The notes below the pieces were generated by a model. The model was not told the DNA's origin. It did not search any database and saw only the letters and a program-made list of their open reading frames with translations. Shown piece by piece: positions 16,053-25,700 of a stretch of 64,000 nt of DNA. The position numbers were made by a program, and so were the translations under genes. The stretch's first letter is position 1. Each line of letters opens with the position of its first letter. This DNA comes from Candidatus Tritonobacter lacicola (GTDB lineage: Bacteria; Auribacterota; Tritonobacteria; Tritonobacterales; Tritonobacteraceae): positions 1 to 64,000 of the forward strand of contig JAVCDC010000080.1 of NCBI GenBank assembly GCA_030765135.1, read 5' to 3'.

Positions 16053-18072
16053 ATTGAGAACCCGTTTCTGGTTAGTGTTCGCCTTCCTTGTCGCGTTCGT
16101 CCTGTGCGTCTATATATTCAGGAAGGAGACGACCCCCCGCCGGCAGGTATACTACCGGCGCGGCTTGGACTTTGCCATGACGGGCAAGTATGACATCGCC
16201 CTGTCCGAGTTGAACAAGGCTATTGCGTACGATCCCGGTTTTGCTCCCGCCTACAACAACATCGGTGTCATCTACTCCAGGTTAGGCCGCAAGAAGGACG
16301 CGATCACGGCCCTGGAGAGGGCTATAGCACTGGACCCGGTTTTCCCCGAAGCACGATACAATCTCGGGAAGATCTATATGGATCTTGCTCTCGAGGACCG
16401 CGCCCTGGAACAGCTGAAGGAAGCTGTGAGATTCGATCCCGATTACGGGAAGGCGCGTGAGGCCCTCGCCGAGATTTATTACGGCCTTGCCCGCGAGAAA
16501 TACGGACGGGAACAATACAACCAGGCGGAATACGATATCTCGCGCGCGTACGACCACAACCCGGAGCGCGCGGACGTCATTGACCTCTGGGCCAAAACCG
16601 AGGTCAAACTGGGGCAATATGACAAGGCGCTCCTTCTCTTTGAGAAGGCTTCGGCGAGGGATCAGAGTCTCGGTAAATCATCCGATATTTCAGATGCCCT
16701 CGAGCAGAAAGGGGAAGCACTTTATAGAAAGGGCGAGTTCGATGACGCCGAGCGCTATCTGGTTTCGGCCGTGAGCAAAGATGCCGAAAACGGCAGGGCC
16801 AATTATTTTCTTGGGCTCTGTTATTCGAGAAAGGGCGACATCGACGGAGCCATTGCGCATTTGCGGAGAGGGTTGATTTTGGACAATCAGATATTACCCG
16901 ACACCGGCCAGGCCGAGTACCATGCATCTCTCGCTGCCGGGATGAAGCGTACGAAGGAGTATGAAAGGGCAATAAGGGAATACGAGCTTTCTCGATCCAT
17001 TGACCCCGCCGCTGATGTCGGAAAAGCCCTTGCGGAATGTTGCTTCTGGCTGGGAAGGGACAGATCAGAGAGGGGCCAGAACGATAGAGCTTCCAGCGAA
17101 TTAGAGAAAGCTGTCGAGCTTGAGCCCCATAATAAGGAATACAGGCGTGCTCTGGCGAAAGCACTCGGTGATTCGGGAAATTATGGAAGAGCCGTCGCTG
17201 AGTATCGCGCTCTCAGTGCACTGGAGCCGGGTTCGCTTGAGGTTCGCGTTGAGTTGGTGAGAGTATTAATAAAAATCAGCCTCTTTGATGAAGCCATTTC
17301 CGAGCTTGAGAAAGTCGAGCGCATGAAACACAAGCCTTCGCTGGAGAAGGAGTTGTCCGAGGCCTATTACGGGAGAGGGCGGGTTGCCGAGGATGCGGAG
17401 GAATTTCAAAAGGCGATCCAGGATTACGCTCACGTTGTGAAAGTGGCTCCGGGGAACAAGAATGCATGGTTACGGCTCGGGATATGTCGTGAACAGACCG
17501 GGGATATCAATGAAGCGATGAAGGTTTACAGGAGATATCTCGATGACCCGGATATTGGCTGGCAGTGTCATTATCATCTGGGTATTTGTTTCAGCAAAGG
17601 CGGTGACAGGGATTCGGCTGTCGCGTTTGCGGGGGAGCACCTGGTGAAGGCCGATGTGCTGCAGGACTCCGGTAAGTTCAACGATGCCATGCAGGAGTGC
17701 CGTAAGGCAATTGAGATTGCGCCTGATTGGTGGGGGGGGTACTTCGATTCCTCTGCTTTGCTTTTTGGTAGAATGGAGTACAAGAAAGCTTTGCCCTATG
17801 CAGAGAAATGCATCGATATATCGCATGACAGGCCCGAGCACTACAATAACCTTGGCGTCATATATGGCAAGCTGGGGAGATACAATGATGCCGAGATGTT
17901 ATTCCATCAGGCGATTAAGATGAAGTCCCCCTATTACAGGGCATGCATCAATCTGTCATACTTATACGGCTTGATGAAGAAGGACAATGAGTCGATATGG
18001 TGGGCGAAGCAGGCCGGCCAGATAAAAAGAGGGTTCTCCCACAAAGGGGAGAGCGGTTTCTGGCTGCGATAG
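16009..18072 (+). CDS. Membrane-anchored TPR-repeat protein
   Basis: Long tetratricopeptide-repeat protein. A single transmembrane anchor (FWLVFAFLVAFVLCVYIF, about residues 20-37) is followed by at least a dozen 34-residue TPR units, for example YNNIGVIYSRLGRKKDAI and YNNLGVIYGKLGRYNDAE. TPR arrays form protein-binding solenoids, often scaffolds for envelope or secretion complexes. The longest frame starts at ATG 16009 inside ybjQ (44-base overlap). TTG 16054, right after the ybjQ stop, would give a cleaner MRTRFWLVF start. The 3' half is less GC-rich than the 5' half. It is convergent with lpxD. Confidence 0.85.
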   Translation: MAPPSSSGKLPRGLKLRTRFWLVFAFLVAFVLCVYIFRKETTPRRQVYYRRGLDFAMTGKYDIALSELNKAIAYDPGFAPAYNNIGVIYSRLGRKKDAITALERAIALDPVFPEARYNLGKIYMDLALEDRALEQLKEAVRFDPDYGKAREALAEIYYGLAREKYGREQYNQAEYDISRAYDHNPERADVIDLWAKTEVKLGQYDKALLLFEKASARDQSLGKSSDISDALEQKGEALYRKGEFDDAERYLVSAVSKDAENGRANYFLGLCYSRKGDIDGAIAHLRRGLILDNQILPDTGQAEYHASLAAGMKRTKEYERAIREYELSRSIDPAADVGKALAECCFWLGRDRSERGQNDRASSELEKAVELEPHNKEYRRALAKALGDSGNYGRAVAEYRALSALEPGSLEVRVELVRVLIKISLFDEAISELEKVERMKHKPSLEKELSEAYYGRGRVAEDAEEFQKAIQDYAHVVKVAPGNKNAWLRLGICREQTGDINEAMKVYRRYLDDPDIGWQCHYHLGICFSKGGDRDSAVAFAGEHLVKADVLQDSGKFNDAMQECRKAIEIAPDWWGGYFDSSALLFGRMEYKKALPYAEKCIDISHDRPEHYNNLGVIYGKLGRYNDAEMLFHQAIKMKSPYYRACINLSYLYGLMKKDNESIWWAKQAGQIKRGFSHKGESGFWLR

Positions 18073-18090
18073 AGCCGGCGGATAGCACGC

Positions 18091-19134
18091 CTATTCCGTG
18101 ACTATCAGCTTCTCTTTAAGTGCCTCGATTTCTGCCTTGAGCTTCGCGAATTCCTTGTAGTGGTTCGGCAGCCAGCTTACGGCCGCGAACTGCTTCATGG
18201 CCTTCTTAATGGGCCGCGCAGGGCTTCCGAGCCAGGCTGTACCGGGCGGCAGGTCCTTGCCGGTCGGAAGGCCGGCCTGGGCGGCGATAATCACATTGTC
18301 CCCTATCGTCAGGTGGCCGCTGATGCCCACCTGGCCGGCGATGGTGACGTTGTCGCCGATCGTTACGCTCCCCGATATCCCGACCTGGGAGACGATGATC
18401 GTGTTCTCGCCGATGATGTTGTTGTGGGCGATCTGGACCAGGTTGTCGATCTTTGTCCCCTTCTTTATTGTGGTGGAGCCCAGGGCCGCCCGGTCTATCG
18501 AAACGTTGGAGCCTATCTCGATGTCGTCCTCTATGACCACGTTCCCGACCTGCGGAATCTTCACGTGTCTCCCCTCGTGCTTGACGTAGCCGAAGCCGTC
18601 GCTGCCTATCGCCGTTCCCGCGTGGATCGCCACCCGGTCGCCTATGACCGTCCGCCTGTAGATGGTGACGTTGGGATGTATCGTGCAGTTCTCGCCGATT
18701 TCCGACCCGTCGCCGATGAAGGTTCCCGGGTGAATCACGCTTCCTGCCCCGATCTTCACGGAGTCGCCGATTGTGACCTGCGGCCCGATGTATGCCTCTG
18801 GATCTATGGAGCAGCCCTTGCCGATTGCCGCGCTCGGGTGCACCCCCGGCACGTAGCTCTTTTTCGGGTGAAAGGTCCTCAGCACGGCGCAGAATGAGAA
18901 CCGCGGATTATCGACACGTATGACGGTCTTTTTCGACTCCCTTGCGCCACGTCCCACTATGATGGCCGACACGGGAGTTTCCTCAGCCTCCTTGAGTTGC
19001 TGTTCCTTCTCAGCGAAGGTGATGTCGCCGTCCCGCCCCCTGCCGCTCGGCGCGACGCCCCGGATGACGACGTCCCCGTCTCCCACCAGTTCTCCCCCGA
19101 TCAGCGATGCTATCTGCGAAGCGGTCTTTTCCAT
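18091..19134 (-). CDS. lpxD: UDP-3-O-acylglucosamine N-acyltransferase
   Basis: Third step of lipid A synthesis: adds a 3-hydroxyacyl chain from acyl carrier protein to the 2-amino group of UDP-3-O-acylglucosamine. The N-terminal uridine-binding domain (about 1-100) is followed by a left-handed beta helix of hexapeptide repeats (about 105-310; GDSVKIGAGSVIHPGTFIGD). The catalytic histidine is in QIAHNNIIGENT. A C-terminal helix (KEFAKLKAEIEALKEKL) completes the usual about 340-residue protein. It shows that the cell makes lipid A and has an outer membrane. Other lpx genes are not adjacent. It reads toward the TPR gene and away from the glycan region. Confidence 0.96.
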   Translation of the reverse strand: MEKTASQIASLIGGELVGDGDVVIRGVAPSGRGRDGDITFAEKEQQLKEAEETPVSAIIVGRGARESKKTVIRVDNPRFSFCAVLRTFHPKKSYVPGVHPSAAIGKGCSIDPEAYIGPQVTIGDSVKIGAGSVIHPGTFIGDGSEIGENCTIHPNVTIYRRTVIGDRVAIHAGTAIGSDGFGYVKHEGRHVKIPQVGNVVIEDDIEIGSNVSIDRAALGSTTIKKGTKIDNLVQIAHNNIIGENTIIVSQVGISGSVTIGDNVTIAGQVGISGHLTIGDNVIIAAQAGLPTGKDLPPGTAWLGSPARPIKKAMKQFAAVSWLPNHYKEFAKLKAEIEALKEKLIVTE

Positions 19135-19282
19135 GATCGTATCTCCCTCATGAACAAGTTAGCTTTTTAAAGTTTAATCAGGTGATGAATTTTCAGAAAT
19201 TCCGAATCGTTAATTACATAAACGATCAAAATAGGGTGATTAGAAATGTATGGTATACCTTATTATGGGTTTTGGAAAGGTT

Positions 19283-19346
19283 AATAAATTTGCGAAAGCC
19301 TGCCTGCCGGCAGGCAGGAAGTGAGCTAAGTTCTTGAGCTAATTTT
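19283..19346. repeat. Family A palindrome with 20-base perfect core (copy 2)
   Basis: Starts AATAAATTTGCG like the other family A copies. It carries a perfect 20-base palindrome CCTGCCTGCCGGCAGGCAGG at 19299-19318 and ends with GAGCTAATTTTT. The same 20-base core recurs at 42397-42416. It lies in the 262-base gap between the divergent lpxD and DUF2298 genes, where nothing else is seen. Confidence 0.85.
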
Positions 19347-19396
19347 TTGGGGATTGAATAAGACGCTTGATTTATAGTAAATTTTTGTAAAATACC

Positions 19397-21802
19397 ATGG
19401 CTCAAGGTCTATTGATTCTTCGCTGGTATCTCGCCCTGCAGGTCCTCGGCCTGGTGTGCCTCCCCCTGACGCTGGTCGTCTTCCGTGGTCTGCCGGACAG
19501 GGGGTACCCATTATCGAAGATTCTCTCAGTTCTCCTGATTACCTATTTTAACTGGATTGCCGTCAGCACCGGTATTTTCAGCTATTCAACTTTTACCCTC
19601 GCGGCATCCGCCTTGCTGTTGCTGGTCGTCTCCCTGGCGCTCCTCTTCAGGTTCCGGGAGGAGATTATCGACGCGTTGAGGACGAATTTAAAGCTCGTGG
19701 TCCTTTACGAGGTATTCTTCCTTGTTGTTTTTTTAGTCTTCCTCGTTATCAGGGGGCACGATCCGGATATCTTCGGGACTGAGAAGTTCATGGATTTCTC
19801 GTTTATAACGGGCCTGTCCAGGAATACGGGGTTCCCGCCGCAGGACCAGTGGCTTTCAGGGGAGCCGGTGAACTACTATTACTTCGGGTACTTGATTATC
19901 TCCAACCTGATAAGGATGTCGGGCGTCCCCCCTGAGTATGGCTATAACCTTGTCGTGGCGTCGCTTGCGGGCCTCACTTTCGTGTCGGTCAGCTCGATAG
20001 CTTATAACCTGTCGAGGAGGGTGACCGTGGCGGTCGCGGCCGGCATCTTCATGATCTTCCTGGGGAACCTGGACGGTTTCAGGGAATTTTTATCGGCGGA
20101 GTCGCTCGCCGCGTACAACTGGTGGGACCCGTCGCGCGTGATAGGGCGGGGGGATACTATCAACGAGTTCCCCTTCTTCACCCTGCTTCACGCCGACCTC
20201 CATCCCCACGTGAACGCCCTGCCGTTTTTCATGCTGATGATCGCCTCCGTTATGAACATCATGTTTTTCAGGAGAAGGGTCCCGTGGCTCTACTTCGGCT
20301 ATCTCGCCGTTCTCATAGGGGGGCTCTGGATCATGAACCCATGGGACCTTCCCCTTTCGATTCTCCTCCTCTGGCTTGTCCTCATGCTGCGGATAATGAT
20401 GGAGAAGCCCGGCTTCCAGAGGGCTGTTATATACATACTGGCCCCCGCAATCATCGTTGCCTGCGACCGGTTCATTCTCTATGCCCCGTTCCACGGATCG
20501 TTCAAGTCATTTTCCCAGGGCTTCGGCGCGAAGCTTGCGCACACGAGCCTCCCCCAGATGCTCCTCATCTGGGGTTTCTTCTTCTTCGTCCTCTTCACCT
20601 TCCTGTTAGCGAACCTGGTCCGGTCGGGGGTATTGAAGGCCGTTGACGATAAAAGGGCGACCTTACCGGAGATATCGAGCGCGGCACCGCCGGGCGCCTT
20701 CCGGTCCGCCGAGAAACTCTGGGCGACGGGGCTCGGGGCCGTTTTACTGATTGTGCTGGGCCTCTATTTCTCAAGCATGGTTCTCGCAGTCACAGGAGCG
20801 GGCATACTGACGGCCCTTTTAGCCGTCACGATCATGAGGGCTCCCCGGCCGGGAGTATTCTTGCGCTATAAAAAGCTGTGGGCGCCCGCTGTTGCCGCCG
20901 CTCTTCTTATAGTCATAGGAGTCTTCTGCCTGTCCAACATGGTTATTGTCGTCACGGCATTCGGCCTCGCGCTCTCCATCGCCAACCTGTTTTTACTCAG
21001 GAAGGAGCGTGAGAGGGCTTTCATACTCATCCTTGTCCTAGTCGCCTTCGCTATCTTCCTCGGTTGCGAGTTCTTCTATGTCAAGGACACCTACGGGGAC
21101 AGGCTGTACAGGATGAACACGATATTCAAGTTTTACTTCCAGGCCTGGACCCTCGTCGCCATCGCCGCCGCCTGCTCGCTTCCGTCGATATCCGCGGCCC
21201 TGGGAAAGAGGGGGGGCAGATGGGCCTGGAACTCGGCGTTCGTTCTCCTTCTTTTCGCCTCTCTTACATATACCTTCTGCGGTACCTGGGTTCGGAGCGG
21301 GCGTTTCAGACGCGGCTTCGATCTCAACGGCATGGCCTACATGAAGAGGGACCACCCCGGGGATTACGAGGCTGTCGCGTGGCTTAACGGGAACGTTCGC
21401 GGGGCGCCCGTTATACTCGAGGCCACGAAAGACCCGTACACATACTTTTCCCGCATCTCATCCAACACCGGCTTGCCGACGGTCCTGGGATGGGGAAACC
21501 ACGAGGGGCTCTGGAGGAGCTCGTGGGAGCTGCCTCAGAAGAGGAAGCGGGACGTGGACGAGATGTATAATACGGCCGATAACGCCCGCGCCCTCGAGCT
21601 GCTCGGCAGGTACGGCGTGAGGCTCGTCTACGTCGGCGAGCTCGAAAGGCGGATTTATAAGCCATCCGGCTTGAGGAAGTTTTCGTCGTTCATGCGCCCT
21701 GTCTGGCGCGGCCGCGAAAGCGTCATCTACGAATTCCTCGCCCCGCTGGGAAGTTCGATAACTAAGGGCTATCCTCAATTAAGGAGTGTAACCGCGGATT
21801 AA
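19397..21802 (+). CDS. DUF2298 ('YYY') multi-pass membrane protein
   Basis: Large polytopic membrane protein of the DUF2298/Chlor_Arch_YYY family, a GT-C-like group found in archaea, Chloroflexi and uncultured bacteria with no proven reaction. Family marks are EKFMDFSF, GEPVNYYYFGY (the triple Tyr that names the family), HADLHPHVNALPF and, near the C-terminus, RISSNTGLPTVLGW. About 15-18 hydrophobic segments are followed by an extracytoplasmic C-terminal part. It shares these marks with the middle domain of the fusion protein at 22778. Likely role: sugar transfer from a lipid carrier on the outer face of the membrane (inference). The last codons SVTAD and the stop come from the family B repeat. 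Confidence 0.85.
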   Translation: MAQGLLILRWYLALQVLGLVCLPLTLVVFRGLPDRGYPLSKILSVLLITYFNWIAVSTGIFSYSTFTLAASALLLLVVSLALLFRFREEIIDALRTNLKLVVLYEVFFLVVFLVFLVIRGHDPDIFGTEKFMDFSFITGLSRNTGFPPQDQWLSGEPVNYYYFGYLIISNLIRMSGVPPEYGYNLVVASLAGLTFVSVSSIAYNLSRRVTVAVAAGIFMIFLGNLDGFREFLSAESLAAYNWWDPSRVIGRGDTINEFPFFTLLHADLHPHVNALPFFMLMIASVMNIMFFRRRVPWLYFGYLAVLIGGLWIMNPWDLPLSILLLWLVLMLRIMMEKPGFQRAVIYILAPAIIVACDRFILYAPFHGSFKSFSQGFGAKLAHTSLPQMLLIWGFFFFVLFTFLLANLVRSGVLKAVDDKRATLPEISSAAPPGAFRSAEKLWATGLGAVLLIVLGLYFSSMVLAVTGAGILTALLAVTIMRAPRPGVFLRYKKLWAPAVAAALLIVIGVFCLSNMVIVVTAFGLALSIANLFLLRKERERAFILILVLVAFAIFLGCEFFYVKDTYGDRLYRMNTIFKFYFQAWTLVAIAAACSLPSISAALGKRGGRWAWNSAFVLLLFASLTYTFCGTWVRSGRFRRGFDLNGMAYMKRDHPGDYEAVAWLNGNVRGAPVILEATKDPYTYFSRISSNTGLPTVLGWGNHEGLWRSSWELPQKRKRDVDEMYNTADNARALELLGRYGVRLVYVGELERRIYKPSGLRKFSSFMRPVWRGRESVIYEFLAPLGSSITKGYPQLRSVTAD

Positions 21803-21920
21803 AAAAATAAAGACAGGTTCTTTTAATCAGTATAATCCGCCAAATCCGCGGTTATATTTAGAATAATAGTTACTGCGTGAAGGAAAAAGTAACCGCGGAT
21901 TAAACGGATTAGGCGGATTG
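21788..21920. repeat. Family B palindromes left of the GxxExxY gene
   Basis: GTAACCGCGGATTA starts at 21788 and again at 21889. The first unit is 101 bases, 18 shorter than the 119-base units on the other side of the gene. Each unit carries complementary ends (AACCGCGGATT and AATCCGCGGTT). Bases 21846-21921 are identical to 27811-27886 over 76 bases. The first unit encodes the stop of the DUF2298 gene. Confidence 0.9.
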
Positions 21921-21924
21921 TGAG

Positions 21925-22320
21925 GTGAGCAAGATAAAACTTCTACATAAAGATATTACAGAGGCAATTATTGGTGCTGCCATGGAAGTTCACAGAGTCC
22001 TTGGCCCTGGTTTTTTGGAAGCGGTTTACGAAGAGGCTTTGTGTATCGAATTACATAAAAGAGGTATGAAATATGTTAATCAGGAAGAGTTGAAAATCCC
22101 ATATAAAGGCGTTGTTCTTAGGCATACCTATAGAGCAGATTTAATTGTCGAAGACCGTGTGATTGTCGATACAAAGGCTTCTTCCGGTCTAACGGAGTTG
22201 GATCAGGCCCAACTATTCAATTATTTAAAAGCTACAGGGAAGAATGTAGGCCTTCTTGTTAATTTTGGAAGAAAGAGCTTAGAGTGGAAACGGTTTATTT
22301 GTGAAAGGTACTTCAAATGA
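21925..22320 (+). CDS. GxxExxY-family protein inside family B repeats
   Basis: A 131-residue protein of the GxxExxY family (PDDEXK_3-like fold). The name-giving motif is GFLEAVYEEAL (about residues 29-39). The nuclease-like core is visible as YRADLIVEDRVIVDTKAS, with the D...D-x-K pattern expected of PD-(D/E)XK enzymes, then QLFNYLKATGKNVGLLVNFG. Cellular function is unknown. The start is GTG 21925. The gene is much more AT-rich than its neighbours and is framed on both sides by family B palindromes, starting four bases after GGCGGATTG and ending directly on the next GTAACCGCGG. This looks like a cassette carried by the repeat. Confidence 0.85.
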   Translation: MSKIKLLHKDITEAIIGAAMEVHRVLGPGFLEAVYEEALCIELHKRGMKYVNQEELKIPYKGVVLRHTYRADLIVEDRVIVDTKASSGLTELDQAQLFNYLKATGKNVGLLVNFGRKSLEWKRFICERYFK

Positions 22321-22765
22321 GTAACCGCGGATTAAACGGATTCAGCGGATTAAAAAAATAAAGACGGGTCCTTTTAATCAGCATAATCCGCCAAATCCGC
22401 GGTTATATTTAGAATAACATGTACTGCATGAAGGAAAAAGTAACCGCGGATTAAACGGATTCAGCGGATTGAAAAAATAAAGACGGGTCCTTTTAATCAG
22501 CATAATCCGCCAAATCCGCGGTTATATTTAGAATAACATGTACTGCATGAAGGAAAAAGTAACCGCGGATTAAACAGATTCGGCGGATTGAAAAAAATAA
22601 AGAAGGTCCTTTTAATCAGCATAATCCGCTAAATCCGCGGTTATATTTAGAATAACATGTACTGCGTGAAAGAAAAAGTAACCGCGGATTAAACGGATTC
22701 AGCGGATTGAAAAAAATAAAGACGGGTTCTTTTAAATCAGCATAATCCGCTAAATCCGCGGTTAG
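22321..22765. repeat. 119-base tandem repeat, family B, 3.7 copies
   Basis: GTAACCGCGGATTAAA recurs at 22321, 22440, 22559 and 22678, exactly 119 bases apart, with few differences between copies. Each unit is a long hairpin (AACCGCGGATT...AATCCGCGGTT) plus a GAATAACATGTACTGC(A/G)TG spacer. It fills the 457 bases between the GxxExxY gene and the next gene. There is no unique spacer between copies, so this is not a CRISPR array. Confidence 0.92.
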
Positions 22766-22777
22766 ACAGTATTTGAT

Positions 22778-25700
22778 ATGAGCAGGAAGAAAGTCATTCT
22801 GATTCTCGTTGCGATTCTGGCCTGCGGGGCCGCCCTCAGGTTTTACGGCCTCGACTGGGGGGCTCCGCCCATGGACCCCAACCCGGACGAGCGGCACATC
22901 ATGATGACCACGGGCAGGATGCTCTCAGAGCGGGACCTGAACCCGAAGACTTTCTCCTATGGCTCGCTCCACTTCTACATCCTCTACGGGGCGTGCCGCC
23001 TGCTCTTCACAATGTTCGGAGGAGGGCCCGGCGTCCCCTTCGAGTCCCTGATCATGACCGGGCGGTACATAGCCGCGGCCTTCGGCGTCCTGACCATACT
23101 GGCGACCTACTTTCTCGGGAGGAGGCTTTATTCGACCAGGACGGGCCTCATCGCGGCCCTCTTCCTGTGCCTGAGCGTCCTGCACATACAGCTTTCGCAC
23201 TTTTATATCGTGGACGTGGTCATGGCCCTCTTCTGCGTCTGCGCCATTCTTTGCGCGTCCCGTCTCACGGGGCCCGGTCCCCGGCGGCTGCGCTGGTTCG
23301 TTCTTCTGGGCGCGTGCATAGGCCTTTCAATAGCGACGAAGTTCAGCGGCGTCCCCCTCTTCCTCGTCCCATGCGCAGTTCTCGTCTGGGGGTTGAAGGA
23401 CCGCGCGGGCAGGCGAAAGATATGGTTCGGTTTCGCCGTTACCGTCGTGGTCGCCCTTGCCGTATGGTTCGTGTGCGAGCCGTACGCGTTTGTGGGGGAA
23501 CGCGCCCCGGCGCGCCCTGACGCTCCCATGAAGGACAGGGTGATGTACTCTCTCTTCAGCAGACAGTTCGCTCACGATATTATCGAGCAGGGCAACATGG
23601 TGAAGGGGTACGAGTTCTGCAGCCTCCCCTGGACTATCCAGTACGAGAACACAATGCCGTACTTCTACCACCTGGGGGAACTGCTCAACTGGTGGATGGG
23701 GTGGCCCCTCGGGCTCTCCTGTCTTCTCGGTACGCTTTTGGTCATGGCCAGGAACGTGAAGAGGGCGGAACGGAGGGATATCCTCATACTGCTCTGGCTC
23801 CTCCCCGTATTCCTGATAATCGGGGGCTTCAAGGTGAAGTTTCCCCGGTACACCGTTCCCCTCTTTCCCTTTCTCTGCGTATTCGGCGGGAATCTCTTCG
23901 ACGTTCTTCTGAGGCGCGCGGCCGCCTCTCGCCGGCGGGCCCGTCTGAAAAGGGCGGCCGTTGCCGTAATGCTCGCGGTCGTCGTGTGCTGTTCCCTTTT
24001 CTACTCGGTAGCTTTCGTTCGTATCTACGGCGGCCCCCACAATTGGATAAGGGCGTCGGCCTGGATGTACGAGAATATTCCCCGCGGCTCCGTCATTGTC
24101 AGGGAGGAGGTCTGGGACGACGAGCTGCCTGTCAGCGTTCCCGGGTGCCGGAACATCAGATACAAGAAGGCGTTGCTGGGGCTCTACGGCCGCGACGACA
24201 GGACCAAGCTCGCCGGGATTGCCGGGAAGCTCGCCTCAGCCGATTTCATCGTCATGTCGACCAGGAGGATATACGGCACGACCCTCCAGGACCCCGGGAG
24301 GTTCCCCGTAACCGGAATGTTCTACCGCCTGCTCTTCAGCCAGAAGCTCGGCTACGAGCTCGTCAAGACCTTCACATCTCATCCCGGGCTCATGGGGGTC
24401 ACGTTCAACGACGATTGCGCCGACGAGAGCTTCAGTGTTTACGACCATCCGAAGGTTGTCATCTTCAAGAAAGTGGTCGACCTCGATCCGGGCCAGATAC
24501 GGGCCCTCATCGAGTCCCCGCCGGCGGAGGTCGCGGCGATCACCAGGGCGGAGATATTGAGGGCGGGGGAGGGTGGCGTCAAGCCCGTCAGGGGATGGGA
24601 GTATGGGAGGCTGCCCAGGATATCGGGCCGGGCCGGCTCGCAGCTCTGGCAGGCTCTCAGGTGGCTGCTCGTCGTCGAGGTGCTGGGCCTGCTCGCCCTA
24701 CCGCTGGCGGCTGTGATCTTCAGTGATTTCCGGGACAGGGGCTACATACTTTCAAAGCTCCTGGCGATCCTCATCGTCTCCTACGCGAGCTGGCTCCTGG
24801 CGAGCTTGGGGTGGGTCGGCTTTTCCCTGCGGAGCTCGCTTCTGGCCGTCCTGTTCCTCGCGATACTGTCGCTGGCGGCGATTGCGAGAAACAGAGGCGG
24901 GCTTTTCGTTTTTCCCAGGGGTTCCGGAAAGATCATCGTTGTCGAGGAGCTCGTCTTTCTCACCGTCTTTATGCTTTACCTGTCGATACGGGCGCTCAAC
25001 CCCGACATCTACTGGGGTGAGAAGCCGATGGACTTCTCCTTCCTCAACATCATCATGCGATCCGGCAGCTTTCCTCCAATGGAGCCGTGGTTCTCCGGCA
25101 CACCGCTGAACTATTACTATTTCGGCTACTGCGTTACAGCTGTCATGTCGCAGCTGTCGGCGGCGCAGACCTCCGTCGCATTCAACCTCGCGAACGCCCT
25201 TGTCCCGGCCCTTGTTGCCGGCGGCGTCTTCAGCCTCGTCCACGAGATGACGAAGCGGGTGAGGTGGGGCGTGCTGGGTGTCTTCTTCGCGACGATCATG
25301 GGAAACCTTGACGGGGTTCGCCAGTACGCGGTCTCTTCCTCTTCCCATCTGTATAAGGCCGGCATCTGGGACAGGTTCTGGGCGACCTCGCGTGTGCTTC
25401 CCCACCCGTCCATAAACGAGTACCCGAACTGGGGTTTCCTCTTTGCCGACCTTCACGCCCACGTCATGGTCCTTCCCTTCGCGGTGCTGGGCTTCTGCGT
25501 CGCCTACTGCCTGCTCAAGGCACGGGAAAATCTCGTTCTCAAGGTGCTTGTAGCGGGGCTGGTTCTCGGCGCGCTCCTCTTCACGAATATCTGGAACTAT
25601 CCCGTCGGCGCCGCACTCTTCGCCGTTGTTCTGCTTTTCCGTGGCGCGGCCATGAAAGGCCGGTCCGCGGGAATTGCGGCCCGGGCTGCTTCGGTTGTCA

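Noticed and set aside
22321..22765. Regularly spaced 119-base repeats that could suggest a CRISPR array
   Set aside because: The whole unit is repeated with no unique spacers, each unit is a long hairpin, and no cas genes are present.
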